Shown piece after piece: positions 9,901-16,564 of a stretch of 20,335 nt of DNA. The DNA comes from a virus. Position 1 is the first letter of the stretch. Each line of letters begins with the position of its first letter. The DNA lies in IMG/VR virus record IMGVR_UViG_3300027779_000209, positions 1-20,335 of that record. One strand, written 5' to 3'. Position numbers and translations under genes: made by a program. Under the pieces are notes generated by a model, which was not told the origin of the DNA, did not search any database, and worked only from the letters and a program-made list of their open reading frames with translations.

Positions 9901-10647
9901 CCAGATGCTATTAACGAATTCAAAAATAGATTTATAAAAGATACTGTAATGGGTTTAGTTCCTATTCCAGATGTAGGAAAACCTTTTTTTGAATCATGGA
10001 GTAATAGAAGTTTATTTACTGGACAACCAATAATACCTAATTCAATAAAAAATTTACCATCAGAATATCAAGTAACAAATTATACATCAGAAACATCAAA
10101 GCTAATAGGTAATTTGATTAGAAAAATTAGTGGAGATGATTTTTCTTCTATATCAAGTCCAGTTCAAATTGATAATGCAATTAGAAGTTGGATTGGTCCA
10201 TTAGGTAGAGTTATAACACAAAGTATTGATAAGATTCTTTTAGAAGGTGGACTTATAGAAGATCCAATATTACCAGATAAAAGATTAACAGAGCAACCTT
10301 TTTTCAAAGTATTGGCAGCAAGAGATCCTGATAGAAATGCTGCACCTATACAAGAATTTTATGATAAATATAATAAAGTTAGAAGTAGACAATCTGCTAT
10401 TAAAAAATTTCAAGATTCTGGTCAATATGATTTAGCTGAAAAAGAAACAAAAAAATTACCACCTAATTATATAGACCTAGAAATGACTTATAATGCTATA
10501 AGAATAAAAGAAGATAATATTAGAAAAATTTTTAATGCAAAAAAAGGATATTCTGGAGAAGAAAAAGCATTTTTTATTAGAAAATTTACAGATCAAATGA
10601 TAGATGAAGCAATAAGAGGTTTAAAAAGATTTGAAGAAATTAGATAG
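6922..10647 (+). CDS. Internal virion protein, gp16-like, without transglycosylase domain
   Basis: A 1241-residue protein, the largest in the window, at the gp16 position. It starts with two short similar helical units (LQDAGFSENVIQNH and LLQGGFKQEEINNYFG, residues about 13-49). A Gly/Ala/Tyr-rich hydrophobic stretch lies near residues 150-190 and may touch membranes. Long Lys-rich helices and a C-terminal region with several Trp and aromatic residues follow. T7 gp16 (1318 residues) has a lytic transglycosylase domain at its N-terminus. I see no such catalytic pattern here, so cell-wall opening at entry must be done otherwise or not be needed. The protein probably forms part of the DNA-ejection tube across the inner membrane. 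Confidence 0.75.
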   Translation: MAENLGLKQIQALQDAGFSENVIQNHAQEKSDALLQGGFKQEEINNYFGYKEPNTKKIEQFWTDGIHDIISPKDLQLFNDNNTNDIEAEKIDKKLTERLWGKDFNLGPLVKKKLGDSTVNTMLNVHAGRGMEMNLPEPDDIGFIEKLIGEGVGMAAELPIYAGGYAYGMYKTKNPYASLFVAGLSGGTIREMYSDMRLNGEVENFSEFWNLFLNKGLSAGVKEGIQLYAGGVSTKFLGPLKNSVLANTLAFNTALSTASVILGDEVPDAENFLIQNILSLPLGYTFAKQNIKDTVNKTGKHQSEIYENMIKDRTIAEDAASINMKPFRAYKDITKQEIKPTKEIIIDTKKPLDKDALKIEETIERKPIKQSIDYKKLKNDFLYYGIDTSNVFKQLTEKAKKLNFNFDKVVDPYEGLIIQPGLKGVAEYNLYSGTLDSFVNSYKKIGPSLKERVGKTKDGKNMDQYLNSIDQALKAARTIELTKKNIESGVPLQASKNFIKKFPELIKRQKDIVDYGKTQLKNFKDEGMLTEEGYKAMTEANKDHVTFARVIEDVKGSKQYGEGIVNPLRRMVGSKLKTYSPLATVVNNTYLLRAISERNMAHRNIIDLILKIQKIEPGSFPEVYEVPARTKITRVTRQELEKAGIIEKGQKLPDDVADAFSVFRKEQGALKSTEEQIFRKGVRKVYEVGPDFARGFKGIEKTVWDDMTKVIGLPTRLLRSGATQLNPEFMYNNLPRDAFTSAVLSKTWHPPFYGMINGVAMYVKPIRGKLGYHPIFEKYTVSGAYRDFIGYAERNYFQSGYKEIFTGLKPINVITKPIEMIRVVAEASETVGRMGTFKLAYERYIKKGLPEKEAIRKAGFDAKINPVDYGRAGMASRQANLVSAFFTARIGSLTSLVEAFKQRPIKTTAKALAYITTISIYNWFQNHDDPDYARLPQWRKDLFWNFKVTNPTIVNALGFEKGYFYFPLSKPFEPGLIFGTGAERLLDYYYDNDPDAINEFKNRFIKDTVMGLVPIPDVGKPFFESWSNRSLFTGQPIIPNSIKNLPSEYQVTNYTSETSKLIGNLIRKISGDDFSSISSPVQIDNAIRSWIGPLGRVITQSIDKILLEGGLIEDPILPDKRLTEQPFFKVLAARDPDRNAAPIQEFYDKYNKVRSRQSAIKKFQDSGQYDLAEKETKKLPPNYIDLEMTYNAIRIKEDNIRKIFNAKKGYSGEEKAFFIRKFTDQMIDEAIRGLKRFEEIR

Positions 10648-10656
10648 ACATTTAAC

Positions 10657-10674
10657 TAATAATTTAATATAGAG
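10657..10674 (+). promoter_or_regulatory. Possible late promoter ahead of the tail fibre gene (weak)
   Basis: The 35-base spacer before the tail fibre gene is one of the few real gaps between structural genes. It contains TAATAATTTAATATAGAG, which recalls the TAATA...TATAG layout of single-subunit phage RNA polymerase promoters but is two bases shorter. In DNA this AT-rich such a resemblance can arise by chance, and no copy was found elsewhere. There is no hairpin here. Confidence 0.18.
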
Positions 10675-10682
10675 TAATAAGT

Positions 10683-13121
10683 ATGACAATATCTTCAACA
10701 GTAGTAAGACAATTAACATCAGGTGATGGTAGCACAACTAATTTCACCTATCCGTTCAAGATATTTGCAGATTCAGATTTATCAGTTATTATAAGATCCT
10801 CAACAGGAACTGAAACAACTAAGACTATTACAACCCACTACACAGTTGCAGGAGCAGGTGATGCTAGTGGTGGCTCAATAACTTTCACATCAGGAAATAT
10901 CCCAACAGCTACAGAAACTGTAGTGATGATTAGAGAAGTCCCGCAAACACAAGCAATAGATTATATTGCTAATGATCCATTCCCTGCGGAGAGCCATGAA
11001 GAGGGTTTGGATCGTGCAGCCATGACTACACAACAAATGCAAGAAGCGTTGGATAGATCATTTAAAGTATCTACTACCAACTCAATTACAACACCAGAAT
11101 TTACAGATAGTGCAGCAACGAGAGCTTCTAAAACTTTAGGCTTTGATAGCACAGGTCAAGTCTTAACTACGATTGCAGACTTTCTACCCTCAGGTGGAGA
11201 TAGTGCAATGTTTCAATATTCAACAACAACAGCTGATGCAGATCCAGGAGCAGGATTTTTTAGATTAAATAACACTACGATTGCTAGTGCAACAATAGGT
11301 TATTTTGATGACTTAGAATATAATGGTACAGACATTTCAGCATGGGTACAATCATGGGATGATGTAACAGGCAACGATACCAATAGAGGAAGAATAAGAA
11401 TTACCAAAGCACAATCATTAGATACTTGGATGGTATTTAAAGTAACAGGTGCAGTTACAGATGCCACAGGATATACAAAAGTTACTTTAGTTGCTATTGA
11501 TTCTGCTGGAACATTTGTTTTAAATGATAAATGTTGGGTAGCATTTTCAGCTAGTGGAGAAGATGGTGCAATACCAGGTTACCTGTATAAATTTGATACA
11601 GGAACTTCAGATGCCGATCCTGGTGCTGGAGAAATAGCATTTAATCATGCAACGTATGCTTCAGCTACAAGAATATACATTGATGATGCTGATGCTAATG
11701 GTGTAACCACTCAAGCAGATACTGCAACTTGGGGTGCAAGTACATCTACGATTAAAGGATCATTACACATTGTTGATATTAACGACAGTACGACTTACGC
11801 AAGATTTAAAATTACAGCAGCTGTTACAGATGCTTCAGGTTATAATACAATTACAGTTGTTCATCTCGCTTCCAATAATACTTTTAGTGCTGCTGATGAA
11901 TTATCAGTAACTTTTATTAGAGCTGGAGATAAAGGAACAACAGGAGATACAGGTTCTACAGGAAGTACAGGATCAACAGGTTCTACAGGAGCTGCTGGTA
12001 CTAACTCTCAACTTTCTATGACTTGGAGTTCGGCAACAACTGACGCTGACCCAGGTGCAGGTAAAATTGCTTGGAATCATGGCACAATAGCAAGTGCAAC
12101 TATTTTATATGTAGATGACGCAGACGATGCTTCAGCTGATATTACTTCTTATGTTCAATCTTGGGATGATGTATCTAATGCAGTTGCAAGAGGAATTGTA
12201 ACTATAACAAAAGAAGGAACAGCATCTACTTATGCTACCTTTAAAGTTTCAGGAGCTGTAACGGATGCTTCTGGATATACTAAAGTTCCAGTAACTCATG
12301 TAGTTTCAAGTGGTACATTTTCAAATACAGATGGTGTTGGAGTTCATTTTGAATACTCTGGTGCTGATGGTACTGGAGATATTGCTGGAGTTACTGCTGG
12401 TACAAATTTATCAGGTGGTGGAACATCAGGAACAGTTACAGTTACTTTAGCAGATGCTTCAACATCCGTTAAAGGAGCTGCTTCATTTAGTTCAGATAAT
12501 TTTGCTGCTAGCTCTGGTGCAATAACAGTTAAAGATTTAGGAATAGCAACAGCGGAAATTCAAGATAACTCAATTACTTTAGCAAAAATGGCTGGTGGTA
12601 CTGATGGTAATTTAATCACATATGACGCATCAGGTAATCCTGCCGCAGTTGCTACAGGTGACGATGGACAAGTATTAACTTCTGCTGGAGTAGGTGCAGC
12701 ACCAGTTTTTGAAGCATTACCAGCAGGAGGTGGAAAAATATTACAAGCTGTTGGTGCATCTGATACAACAGTTAGAACGTATGGAACAGCTAGTTTTTCA
12801 AAAGCAAGTAATACTTTAGATTGTGCAATCACTCCATCATCATCATCAAGTAAAATATTTGTTTCATGCGGTGTTGGTGTTTATTCTAATGGAGATTTTT
12901 CAGTTTCTATTTTTAGAGATAGTACAAATTTAGGAGAGGCACAAGATGGTTGTGCAAGAATAATAGGTAAATCTCAATTTGGTGGTGGTTTGTTAGATTC
13001 TCCAAGCACAACTTCAGCAGTAACTTATTCGTTTCAAGTCAATGCAATTGATGGAACAACGATAAGTATAAATTATGAAGGAGCTACAGGACACATGGTA
13101 GTTATGGAGGTAGGTCCATAA
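10683..13121 (+). CDS. Tail fibre protein (T7 gp17-like N-terminus)
   Basis: An 812-residue fibre. Residues 1 to about 130 form the T7 gp17-type attachment domain (VRQLTSGDGSTTNFTYPFKI at the start; ESHEEGLDRAAMTTQQMQEA near residue 103). Three copies of a beta-rich module of about 115-125 residues follow, each opening with (S/T/A)DADPGAG at residues about 183, 309 and 453. Each contains (A/V)VTDA(S/T)GY. Nine Gly-x-y triplets (415-441) lie between the second and third copies. Then comes a spacer with the common ITLAKMAGGTDGNLITYDASG segment. A C-terminal module (about 685-812) ends in MVVMEVGP, of a type often exchanged between marine phage fibres. The C-terminus probably binds the receptor. 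No intramolecular chaperone was recognised. Confidence 0.9.
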   Translation: MTISSTVVRQLTSGDGSTTNFTYPFKIFADSDLSVIIRSSTGTETTKTITTHYTVAGAGDASGGSITFTSGNIPTATETVVMIREVPQTQAIDYIANDPFPAESHEEGLDRAAMTTQQMQEALDRSFKVSTTNSITTPEFTDSAATRASKTLGFDSTGQVLTTIADFLPSGGDSAMFQYSTTTADADPGAGFFRLNNTTIASATIGYFDDLEYNGTDISAWVQSWDDVTGNDTNRGRIRITKAQSLDTWMVFKVTGAVTDATGYTKVTLVAIDSAGTFVLNDKCWVAFSASGEDGAIPGYLYKFDTGTSDADPGAGEIAFNHATYASATRIYIDDADANGVTTQADTATWGASTSTIKGSLHIVDINDSTTYARFKITAAVTDASGYNTITVVHLASNNTFSAADELSVTFIRAGDKGTTGDTGSTGSTGSTGSTGAAGTNSQLSMTWSSATTDADPGAGKIAWNHGTIASATILYVDDADDASADITSYVQSWDDVSNAVARGIVTITKEGTASTYATFKVSGAVTDASGYTKVPVTHVVSSGTFSNTDGVGVHFEYSGADGTGDIAGVTAGTNLSGGGTSGTVTVTLADASTSVKGAASFSSDNFAASSGAITVKDLGIATAEIQDNSITLAKMAGGTDGNLITYDASGNPAAVATGDDGQVLTSAGVGAAPVFEALPAGGGKILQAVGASDTTVRTYGTASFSKASNTLDCAITPSSSSSKIFVSCGVGVYSNGDFSVSIFRDSTNLGEAQDGCARIIGKSQFGGGLLDSPSTTSAVTYSFQVNAIDGTTISINYEGATGHMVVMEVGP
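11217..12359 (+). repeat. Three tandem protein modules in the tail fibre gene
   Basis: Residues about 179-559 of the fibre consist of three related modules. Shared marks are DADPGAG at the start, then (N/T)xxx(I/Y)ASAT with a D-D/DDAD turn, SW/TW-x-D/A in the middle, (F)K(V/I)(T/S)(G/A)AVTDA(S/T)GY and a closing (V/F)xF...(G)(D/E)xG. DNA identity between copies is only moderate, so the duplications are old. Confidence 0.75.
11925..12005 (+). repeat. Collagen-like Gly-x-y repeat in the tail fibre gene
   Basis: Nine in-frame Gly-x-y triplets encode residues 415-441 (GDK, GTT, GDT, four GST, GAA, GTN). The DNA is a run of near-identical 9-base units (GG-TCTACA / AGTACA), prone to length change by slippage. 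Such stretches make triple-helical shafts in trimeric phage fibres. There is no proline in the run. Confidence 0.85.
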
Positions 13122-13408
13122 TGAAAAATTACGGATATAAAACAATATTTTTATTAGATGCTGTAAAAGCAATTAAATCAGATTCCAATGCTCAAATTAG
13201 TGGAGAAGATTTATCTACTATTGTTTGGCTTGATGATAATCCAACCAATATTACTAATGATGCAATACAAACAAAATACAATGAATTAATTGCTGCTGAA
13301 GATGCAAAGGTTGCTGCAAAAAGTGATAACAAAGCATCTGGCAAAGCGAAGTTAAAAGCTGGTGAAGCTCTAACTGATGCTGAAATATCAGCATTATTTG
13401 AGAATTAA
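13121..13408 (+). CDS. Small protein following the tail fibre; possible fibre assembly factor
   Basis: A 95-residue soluble acidic protein. The middle (ISGEDLSTIVWLDDNPTNITNDAIQTKYNELIAAEDAK) has a pattern often seen in small proteins encoded just behind phage tail fibre or baseplate genes (an XkdW/YorD-like look): a short beta segment with W-x-D/D-N-x-T, then a helix. The C-terminus is Ala/Lys-rich (GKAKLKAGEALTDAEISALFEN). It overlaps the tail fibre stop (TAATG), suggesting coupled expression and a role with the fibre such as folding, assembly or attachment. That role is inferred from position and pattern only. Confidence 0.55.
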   Translation: MKNYGYKTIFLLDAVKAIKSDSNAQISGEDLSTIVWLDDNPTNITNDAIQTKYNELIAAEDAKVAAKSDNKASGKAKLKAGEALTDAEISALFEN

Positions 13409-13417
13409 AACTTTATA

Positions 13418-13969
13418 ATGTTTTTTAAAGTTGTAGAAAACTTTTTACCAAAACAGGTTTTTGATAGATTGTTAATGATTGTTGAAAGTGAAGAATTAAA
13501 TTGGCATTGGTCTGCCTCAACACATTACGATAAAAATAAAAAAGAGTTAGATAGTAATTTTATGTTAAGTAAAATGATATTTAACCACAAACAATCAACA
13601 AATGGTTATTACGAAGATAAAAAATATTTACAACTATTTTGTTTAATTGCTGATTATCAACAATCTATAAAAAAAGCTAATAATTTAATCAGAATGAAAT
13701 TAAATCTTTATCCTAATCAAGGAAAAAATGTAAAGCACGCAAAGCACGTTGATATGATGTTAGACAAAAAGATTGATAATAGAGTTATGACTTCTATTTT
13801 TAACTTTCATACCTGTAATGGCTCAACAGTTATTGAATTAGATGATAAAATAGAAGAAGTTAAATCTAAAGCTAATCAATTAATTATGTTTGATAATACG
13901 TGGCATTATGGTATTACTCAATCAGACACACCAAGAAGAATTGTATTAAATATTAATGTTTTAAAATGA
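13418..13969 (+). CDS. 2-oxoglutarate/Fe(II) oxygenase (prolyl 4-hydroxylase-like)
   Basis: A 183-residue enzyme of the 2OG-Fe(II) dioxygenase class. The metal-binding triad is visible: H110-x-D112 in AKHVDMM and H163 in NTWHYG. The 2-oxoglutarate-binding basic residue is R173 or R174 in PRRIVLNI. The order and spacing (about 50 residues from HxD to the distal His, 10-11 to Arg) fit the family. Such enzymes use O2 and 2-oxoglutarate to hydroxylate proteins, nucleic acids or small molecules. They are common in marine phages, where substrates are mostly unknown. The gene overlaps the next oxygenase-like gene by 4 bases (ATGA), and both follow the tail fibre genes. Confidence 0.82.
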   Translation: MFFKVVENFLPKQVFDRLLMIVESEELNWHWSASTHYDKNKKELDSNFMLSKMIFNHKQSTNGYYEDKKYLQLFCLIADYQQSIKKANNLIRMKLNLYPNQGKNVKHAKHVDMMLDKKIDNRVMTSIFNFHTCNGSTVIELDDKIEEVKSKANQLIMFDNTWHYGITQSDTPRRIVLNINVLK

Positions 13970-14505
13970 AATTAGAATTATTTTCAGTACCTGTTTTTAT
14001 AGGTAATGTAGATTTAAAAAAAATTAAGTTAGATGCAGAAATGGGAGAAGCTTTTCTTTCAAAAACTCCTAGTTCTTTTTACAATAAAAATATATTAGAC
14101 CCTGAAAGTGGTAAATATCTTATATCGGTTATTGCTGAGTTATTAAAAGAAAAATACCAATATTTTACAGTTAATTTAAACGGAGTATGGAGAAATAAAT
14201 ATTTGAATAATGATTTTCAAGAGCCACACATTCATGTAGGTTCTCAGTTTTCTTTTATTCTTTATGAAGAGGTTAATACTCCGCACACTATTTTTTACAA
14301 TCCAGCTAAATATTTAATATCAGCAACACTAGGTCCTAGCGATGCTTATGTTTTACAGCAATTTAAACCGCAGGTAACAAAGGGTCAAATTATAGTTTTT
14401 CCATCTTATGTTGAACACATGGTTAATAAAAATTCGGATCAGGTAACTATATCAGGAAATTTAGATTTTAAATTTATTAACAAATTAACGAAAGAAAAAG
14501 AATAA
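13966..14505 (+). CDS. 2OG-Fe(II) oxygenase-like protein (Oxy_5 type), atypical
   Basis: A 179-residue protein with the layout of the short 2OG-FeII_Oxy_5 family found in marine phages and bacteria. It has LFSVPVF at the start, GVWRNKYLNN at 73-82, H88-I-H90 with GSQFSFILY, and GQIIVFPSYVEHMV with H151. The normally conserved Arg that should follow about ten residues after the distal His (usually eRisisfN) is absent: the stretch reads S-D-Q-V-T-I-S-G-N. Without it, 2-oxoglutarate binding may be changed or lost. It could be an active variant, a non-catalytic partner of the neighbouring oxygenase, or a binding protein. It is translationally coupled to the preceding gene. Confidence 0.7.
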   Translation: MKLELFSVPVFIGNVDLKKIKLDAEMGEAFLSKTPSSFYNKNILDPESGKYLISVIAELLKEKYQYFTVNLNGVWRNKYLNNDFQEPHIHVGSQFSFILYEEVNTPHTIFYNPAKYLISATLGPSDAYVLQQFKPQVTKGQIIVFPSYVEHMVNKNSDQVTISGNLDFKFINKLTKEKE

Positions 14506-14517
14506 TAAATTATTAAT

Positions 14518-15303
14518 ATGTCACTTGAAAAAGTTATTCGTTACATTAATAGTAAAGTTGAAGGACACGATGTTACTGTAGGACAGATGTACGGCACTGA
14601 AAATTTTTGTCATCTTCTTTATTCTTTAGTTAAAATGGAACAACCTGATACTATAATAGAACTTGGTGTAGGAGCAGGAGCTACTACTTGTATGATGGCA
14701 CAGGCAGTAAAAGAGAATAATAAAGGATTTGTATTTGCAATAGACAATGGCGATCAATGGAAAGAAATGAAAATTCCATTACAGAAAATTTTAGGAGAAT
14801 CTTTAGCTGATGAATCTTATGAAAACTTTTTACATAAACTTTTAGAAAAACTAGAGTTAGAAAAGTATGTTGATTTTAAAAATATTACTTTAACTAATAA
14901 ACAATTTTTTGATCCAAAAAAACCAGTAGACCTTTTATTTTTTGATGCTCACGATAGTGGTCCATTAGGCTGTATAAGTTTATTGCATTATTATCTACCT
15001 AAAATGAATAAGTATTCTTCTATTTTTATTGATAGAGCCTCTACTATTCATCATGCTTATTTAGTGCTTGAACAAATAATAAAACACTTTCAAAATAAAG
15101 AAATACCAGAATGTTTACTTTCTGAACTTGATGATAAACAGATAAAAAATTTACGACATATAGTTTCTACTTCAAAATTTACATTAATACATTTAACAGA
15201 AACAGGAAAAGCTAAAATAAATAAGACACAAAATAGTACAGCATGGATAAAGATTGAACCTATTGATTTATATCATCATAATCATGTTGAAACTTTTGTT
15301 TAA
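14518..15303 (+). CDS. SAM-dependent methyltransferase, class I
   Basis: A 261-residue protein with a Rossmann-type methyltransferase core. Motif I is E48-L-G-V-G-A-G-A-T-T, the acidic end of strand 2 is AIDNGD near residue 76, and the strand-4 segment is LLFFDAHD at about 139-146. A late strand, SSIFIDRAST, lies near residues 167-176. It looks closest to the small-molecule O-methyltransferase / Methyltransf_24 group and lacks the NPPY or DPPY motif of DNA adenine or N4-cytosine methyltransferases, so DNA modification is less likely. It follows two 2OG oxygenase-like genes after a 12-base spacer, and the three may form a modification cassette. Protein, glycan or metabolite could be the substrate. 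Confidence 0.72.
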   Translation: MSLEKVIRYINSKVEGHDVTVGQMYGTENFCHLLYSLVKMEQPDTIIELGVGAGATTCMMAQAVKENNKGFVFAIDNGDQWKEMKIPLQKILGESLADESYENFLHKLLEKLELEKYVDFKNITLTNKQFFDPKKPVDLLFFDAHDSGPLGCISLLHYYLPKMNKYSSIFIDRASTIHHAYLVLEQIIKHFQNKEIPECLLSELDDKQIKNLRHIVSTSKFTLIHLTETGKAKINKTQNSTAWIKIEPIDLYHHNHVETFV

Positions 15304-15336
15304 TATATTTATAAGAAAGAGATAAAGGAGATAATT

Positions 15337-15405
15337 ATGATGTGTTGGTTTTGTAAATTGTTAAATAAAATTAAAAAGTTTATTGCTAAACAATTTAATG
15401 CGTAA
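15337..15405 (+). CDS. 22-residue cationic micropeptide ahead of lysis genes
   Basis: A 22-codon frame behind one of the best ribosome binding sites in the window (AAAGGAGA, 6-7 bases before ATG). It begins MMCWFC and continues as a Lys-rich amphipathic helix (LLNKIKKFIAKQFNA) with five lysines and no acidic residues. The frame overlaps the nuclease start at 15398 by 8 bases, so it could serve as a leader for coupled translation. The hydrophobic/cationic alternation also looks like a membrane-active peptide, and endolysin and holin follow within 800 bases. A CxxC pair sits at the N-terminus. I know no family. A real but purely regulatory upstream frame is the main alternative. Confidence 0.5.
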   Translation: MMCWFCKLLNKIKKFIAKQFNA

Positions 15406-15703
15406 AAGAAAAACTGCAAATGTAGGTTTAGTTAATGAACTTGCTGCACAGCTTGATTTTGCAAAAGACGTAAATATTGTAGTCTTTACACCTTTAGGTG
15501 GTTTAGGACCTGTGGATATTGTGACTTTAAATTTAACTACAGGTGAGTATAGTGCTTATGATGTTAAAAGTAAAAATTATAGAAAATCAAACTATAGAGA
15601 TAAAGATGGTTATAAAAGAAAAAGTATTGGATCTTTTATTTCAAGAGGAAGAACTAAAGAGCAAAGAAAATTAAAGGTAAAAATTATTTATGCAACTATC
15701 TAA
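15398..15703 (+). CDS. PD-(D/E)XK family endonuclease
   Basis: A 101-residue basic protein from ATG 15398. A TTG at 15383 would add five residues but overlaps the micropeptide more, so the ATG is chosen. The pattern is that of a small PD-(D/E)XK nuclease: E14 in the first helix (GLVNELAAQL), P38-V-D40 after a Gly-rich loop, then D55-V-K57 on the next strand (YSAYDVKSKN). A Lys/Arg-rich C-terminus follows. Related folds include Holliday junction resolvases and group-I-intron-type endonucleases. It may cut branched DNA, as T7 endonuclease I does, or degrade host DNA. It overlaps the endolysin start by 14 bases and sits in the lysis operon, an unusual place for such an enzyme. Confidence 0.68.
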   Translation: MRKRKTANVGLVNELAAQLDFAKDVNIVVFTPLGGLGPVDIVTLNLTTGEYSAYDVKSKNYRKSNYRDKDGYKRKSIGSFISRGRTKEQRKLKVKIIYATI

Positions 15704-16187
15704 ACATTTTAAATTAGAAGAATTTACACGTAGTCAAATTGCGGCAAGAAATGGATTAAGTAATACTCCAGGATCAGGTGAGGTTAAGAACCTAGAAAAC
15801 ATTTGCTATGAAATACTAGAGCCTGTGAGAGCTAAGTTTGCAAAACCTATTATGATTAATAGTGGTTATAGATCCTTAGAGGTTAATCGTAAACTAGGAT
15901 CAAGTGATTCGTCACAGCACACCAAAGGTCAAGCAGTTGACTTTGAAATAGCAGGTATTCACAATCTTAAAGTTGCACATTGGATTAAAGATAACTGTGA
16001 TTACGATCAATTAATCCTTGAGTTTTATAAACCAACAGAAAAAAATGCGGGGTGGATTCACGTGAGCTATAATGAAAAAGGAAACAATAGAAAAAAAGTT
16101 TTAACCTTCGATGGTAAGTCTTATGAAAATGGATTACCTGAGATGAATTACAAATATGATAAGATGGGAAATGAGGTGATAGTATAA
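15690..16187 (+). CDS. Endolysin, peptidase M15 (D-Ala-D-Ala carboxypeptidase type)
   Basis: A 165-residue protein with the M15A zinc peptidase pattern: NSGYRS at 57-62, S-Q-H77-T-K-G-Q-A-V-D84 (zinc ligands His and Asp), then the catalytic-Glu region DQLILE111, and GWIH124VSY with the third zinc ligand. Such enzymes cut peptide bonds in peptidoglycan and serve as endolysins in many marine phages. There is no signal peptide, so it needs the holin encoded directly behind it. The start overlaps the nuclease gene and its stop shares a base with the holin start (TAATG). Since the gp16-like protein shows no transglycosylase, this is the only peptidoglycan-degrading enzyme seen here. Confidence 0.9.
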   Translation: MQLSKHFKLEEFTRSQIAARNGLSNTPGSGEVKNLENICYEILEPVRAKFAKPIMINSGYRSLEVNRKLGSSDSSQHTKGQAVDFEIAGIHNLKVAHWIKDNCDYDQLILEFYKPTEKNAGWIHVSYNEKGNNRKKVLTFDGKSYENGLPEMNYKYDKMGNEVIV

Positions 16188-16564
16188 TGTGGTTAGGTGC
16201 GATTAAACTTGCAGTTCAAGCTGGAAGTCATATATATAAAAAAAAGCAACAAACAAAAATGTTAATGGCTGATGCACAAATGCGTCATGCACAGAAGATG
16301 AGTAGTGGTGAACTTGAATATAAAGCAAAGATTATTGAAAGCAATGATAATGGTTGGAAAGATGAGTTTGTTCTCATTCTTATATCCATTCCTATGTTGC
16401 TATTGGCTTATTCTGTTTTCTCTGACGATCCTGATATTCGTGCTAAATTAGATTTATTTTTTGAGTATTTCCAAAACCTTCCTTATTGGTATCAAGCCAT
16501 ATTTATAGGGGTTATATCTGCTATCTATGGTCTTAAAGGTGCAGACATTATGAGAAAAAAATAA
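16187..16564 (+). CDS. Holin (3TM / GTA-type holin-like)
   Basis: A 125-residue membrane protein. An N-terminal basic, helical cytoplasmic part (IYKKKQQTKMLMADAQMRHAQKM) is followed by WKDEFVLILISIPMLLLAYSVF (membrane segment at about 61-78) and by LPYWYQAIFIGVISAIYGLKG (membrane segment at about 101-117). The W-K-D-E entry and the P-x-W-Y...GLKG ending are typical of the 3TM/GTA-type phage holins. It should form the inner-membrane pore that releases the M15 endolysin. It lies between endolysin and a spanin-like gene, sharing single bases with both, so the lysis genes are one translational unit. Confidence 0.82.
   Translation: MWLGAIKLAVQAGSHIYKKKQQTKMLMADAQMRHAQKMSSGELEYKAKIIESNDNGWKDEFVLILISIPMLLLAYSVFSDDPDIRAKLDLFFEYFQNLPYWYQAIFIGVISAIYGLKGADIMRKK

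Noticed and set aside
11925-12005. Proline hydroxylation of the collagen-like fibre stretch by the nearby 4-hydroxylase-like enzyme
   Set aside because: The Gly-x-y triplets contain no proline, so the classical collagen reaction cannot occur there; only other residues or targets remain possible.
10961-12832. Minus-strand open frames inside the tail fibre gene (about 10961-11152 and 12560-12832)
   Set aside because: They lie fully opposite a well-supported gene, have no ribosome binding site and encode low-complexity sequence mirroring the Ala/Thr/Ser-rich fibre.
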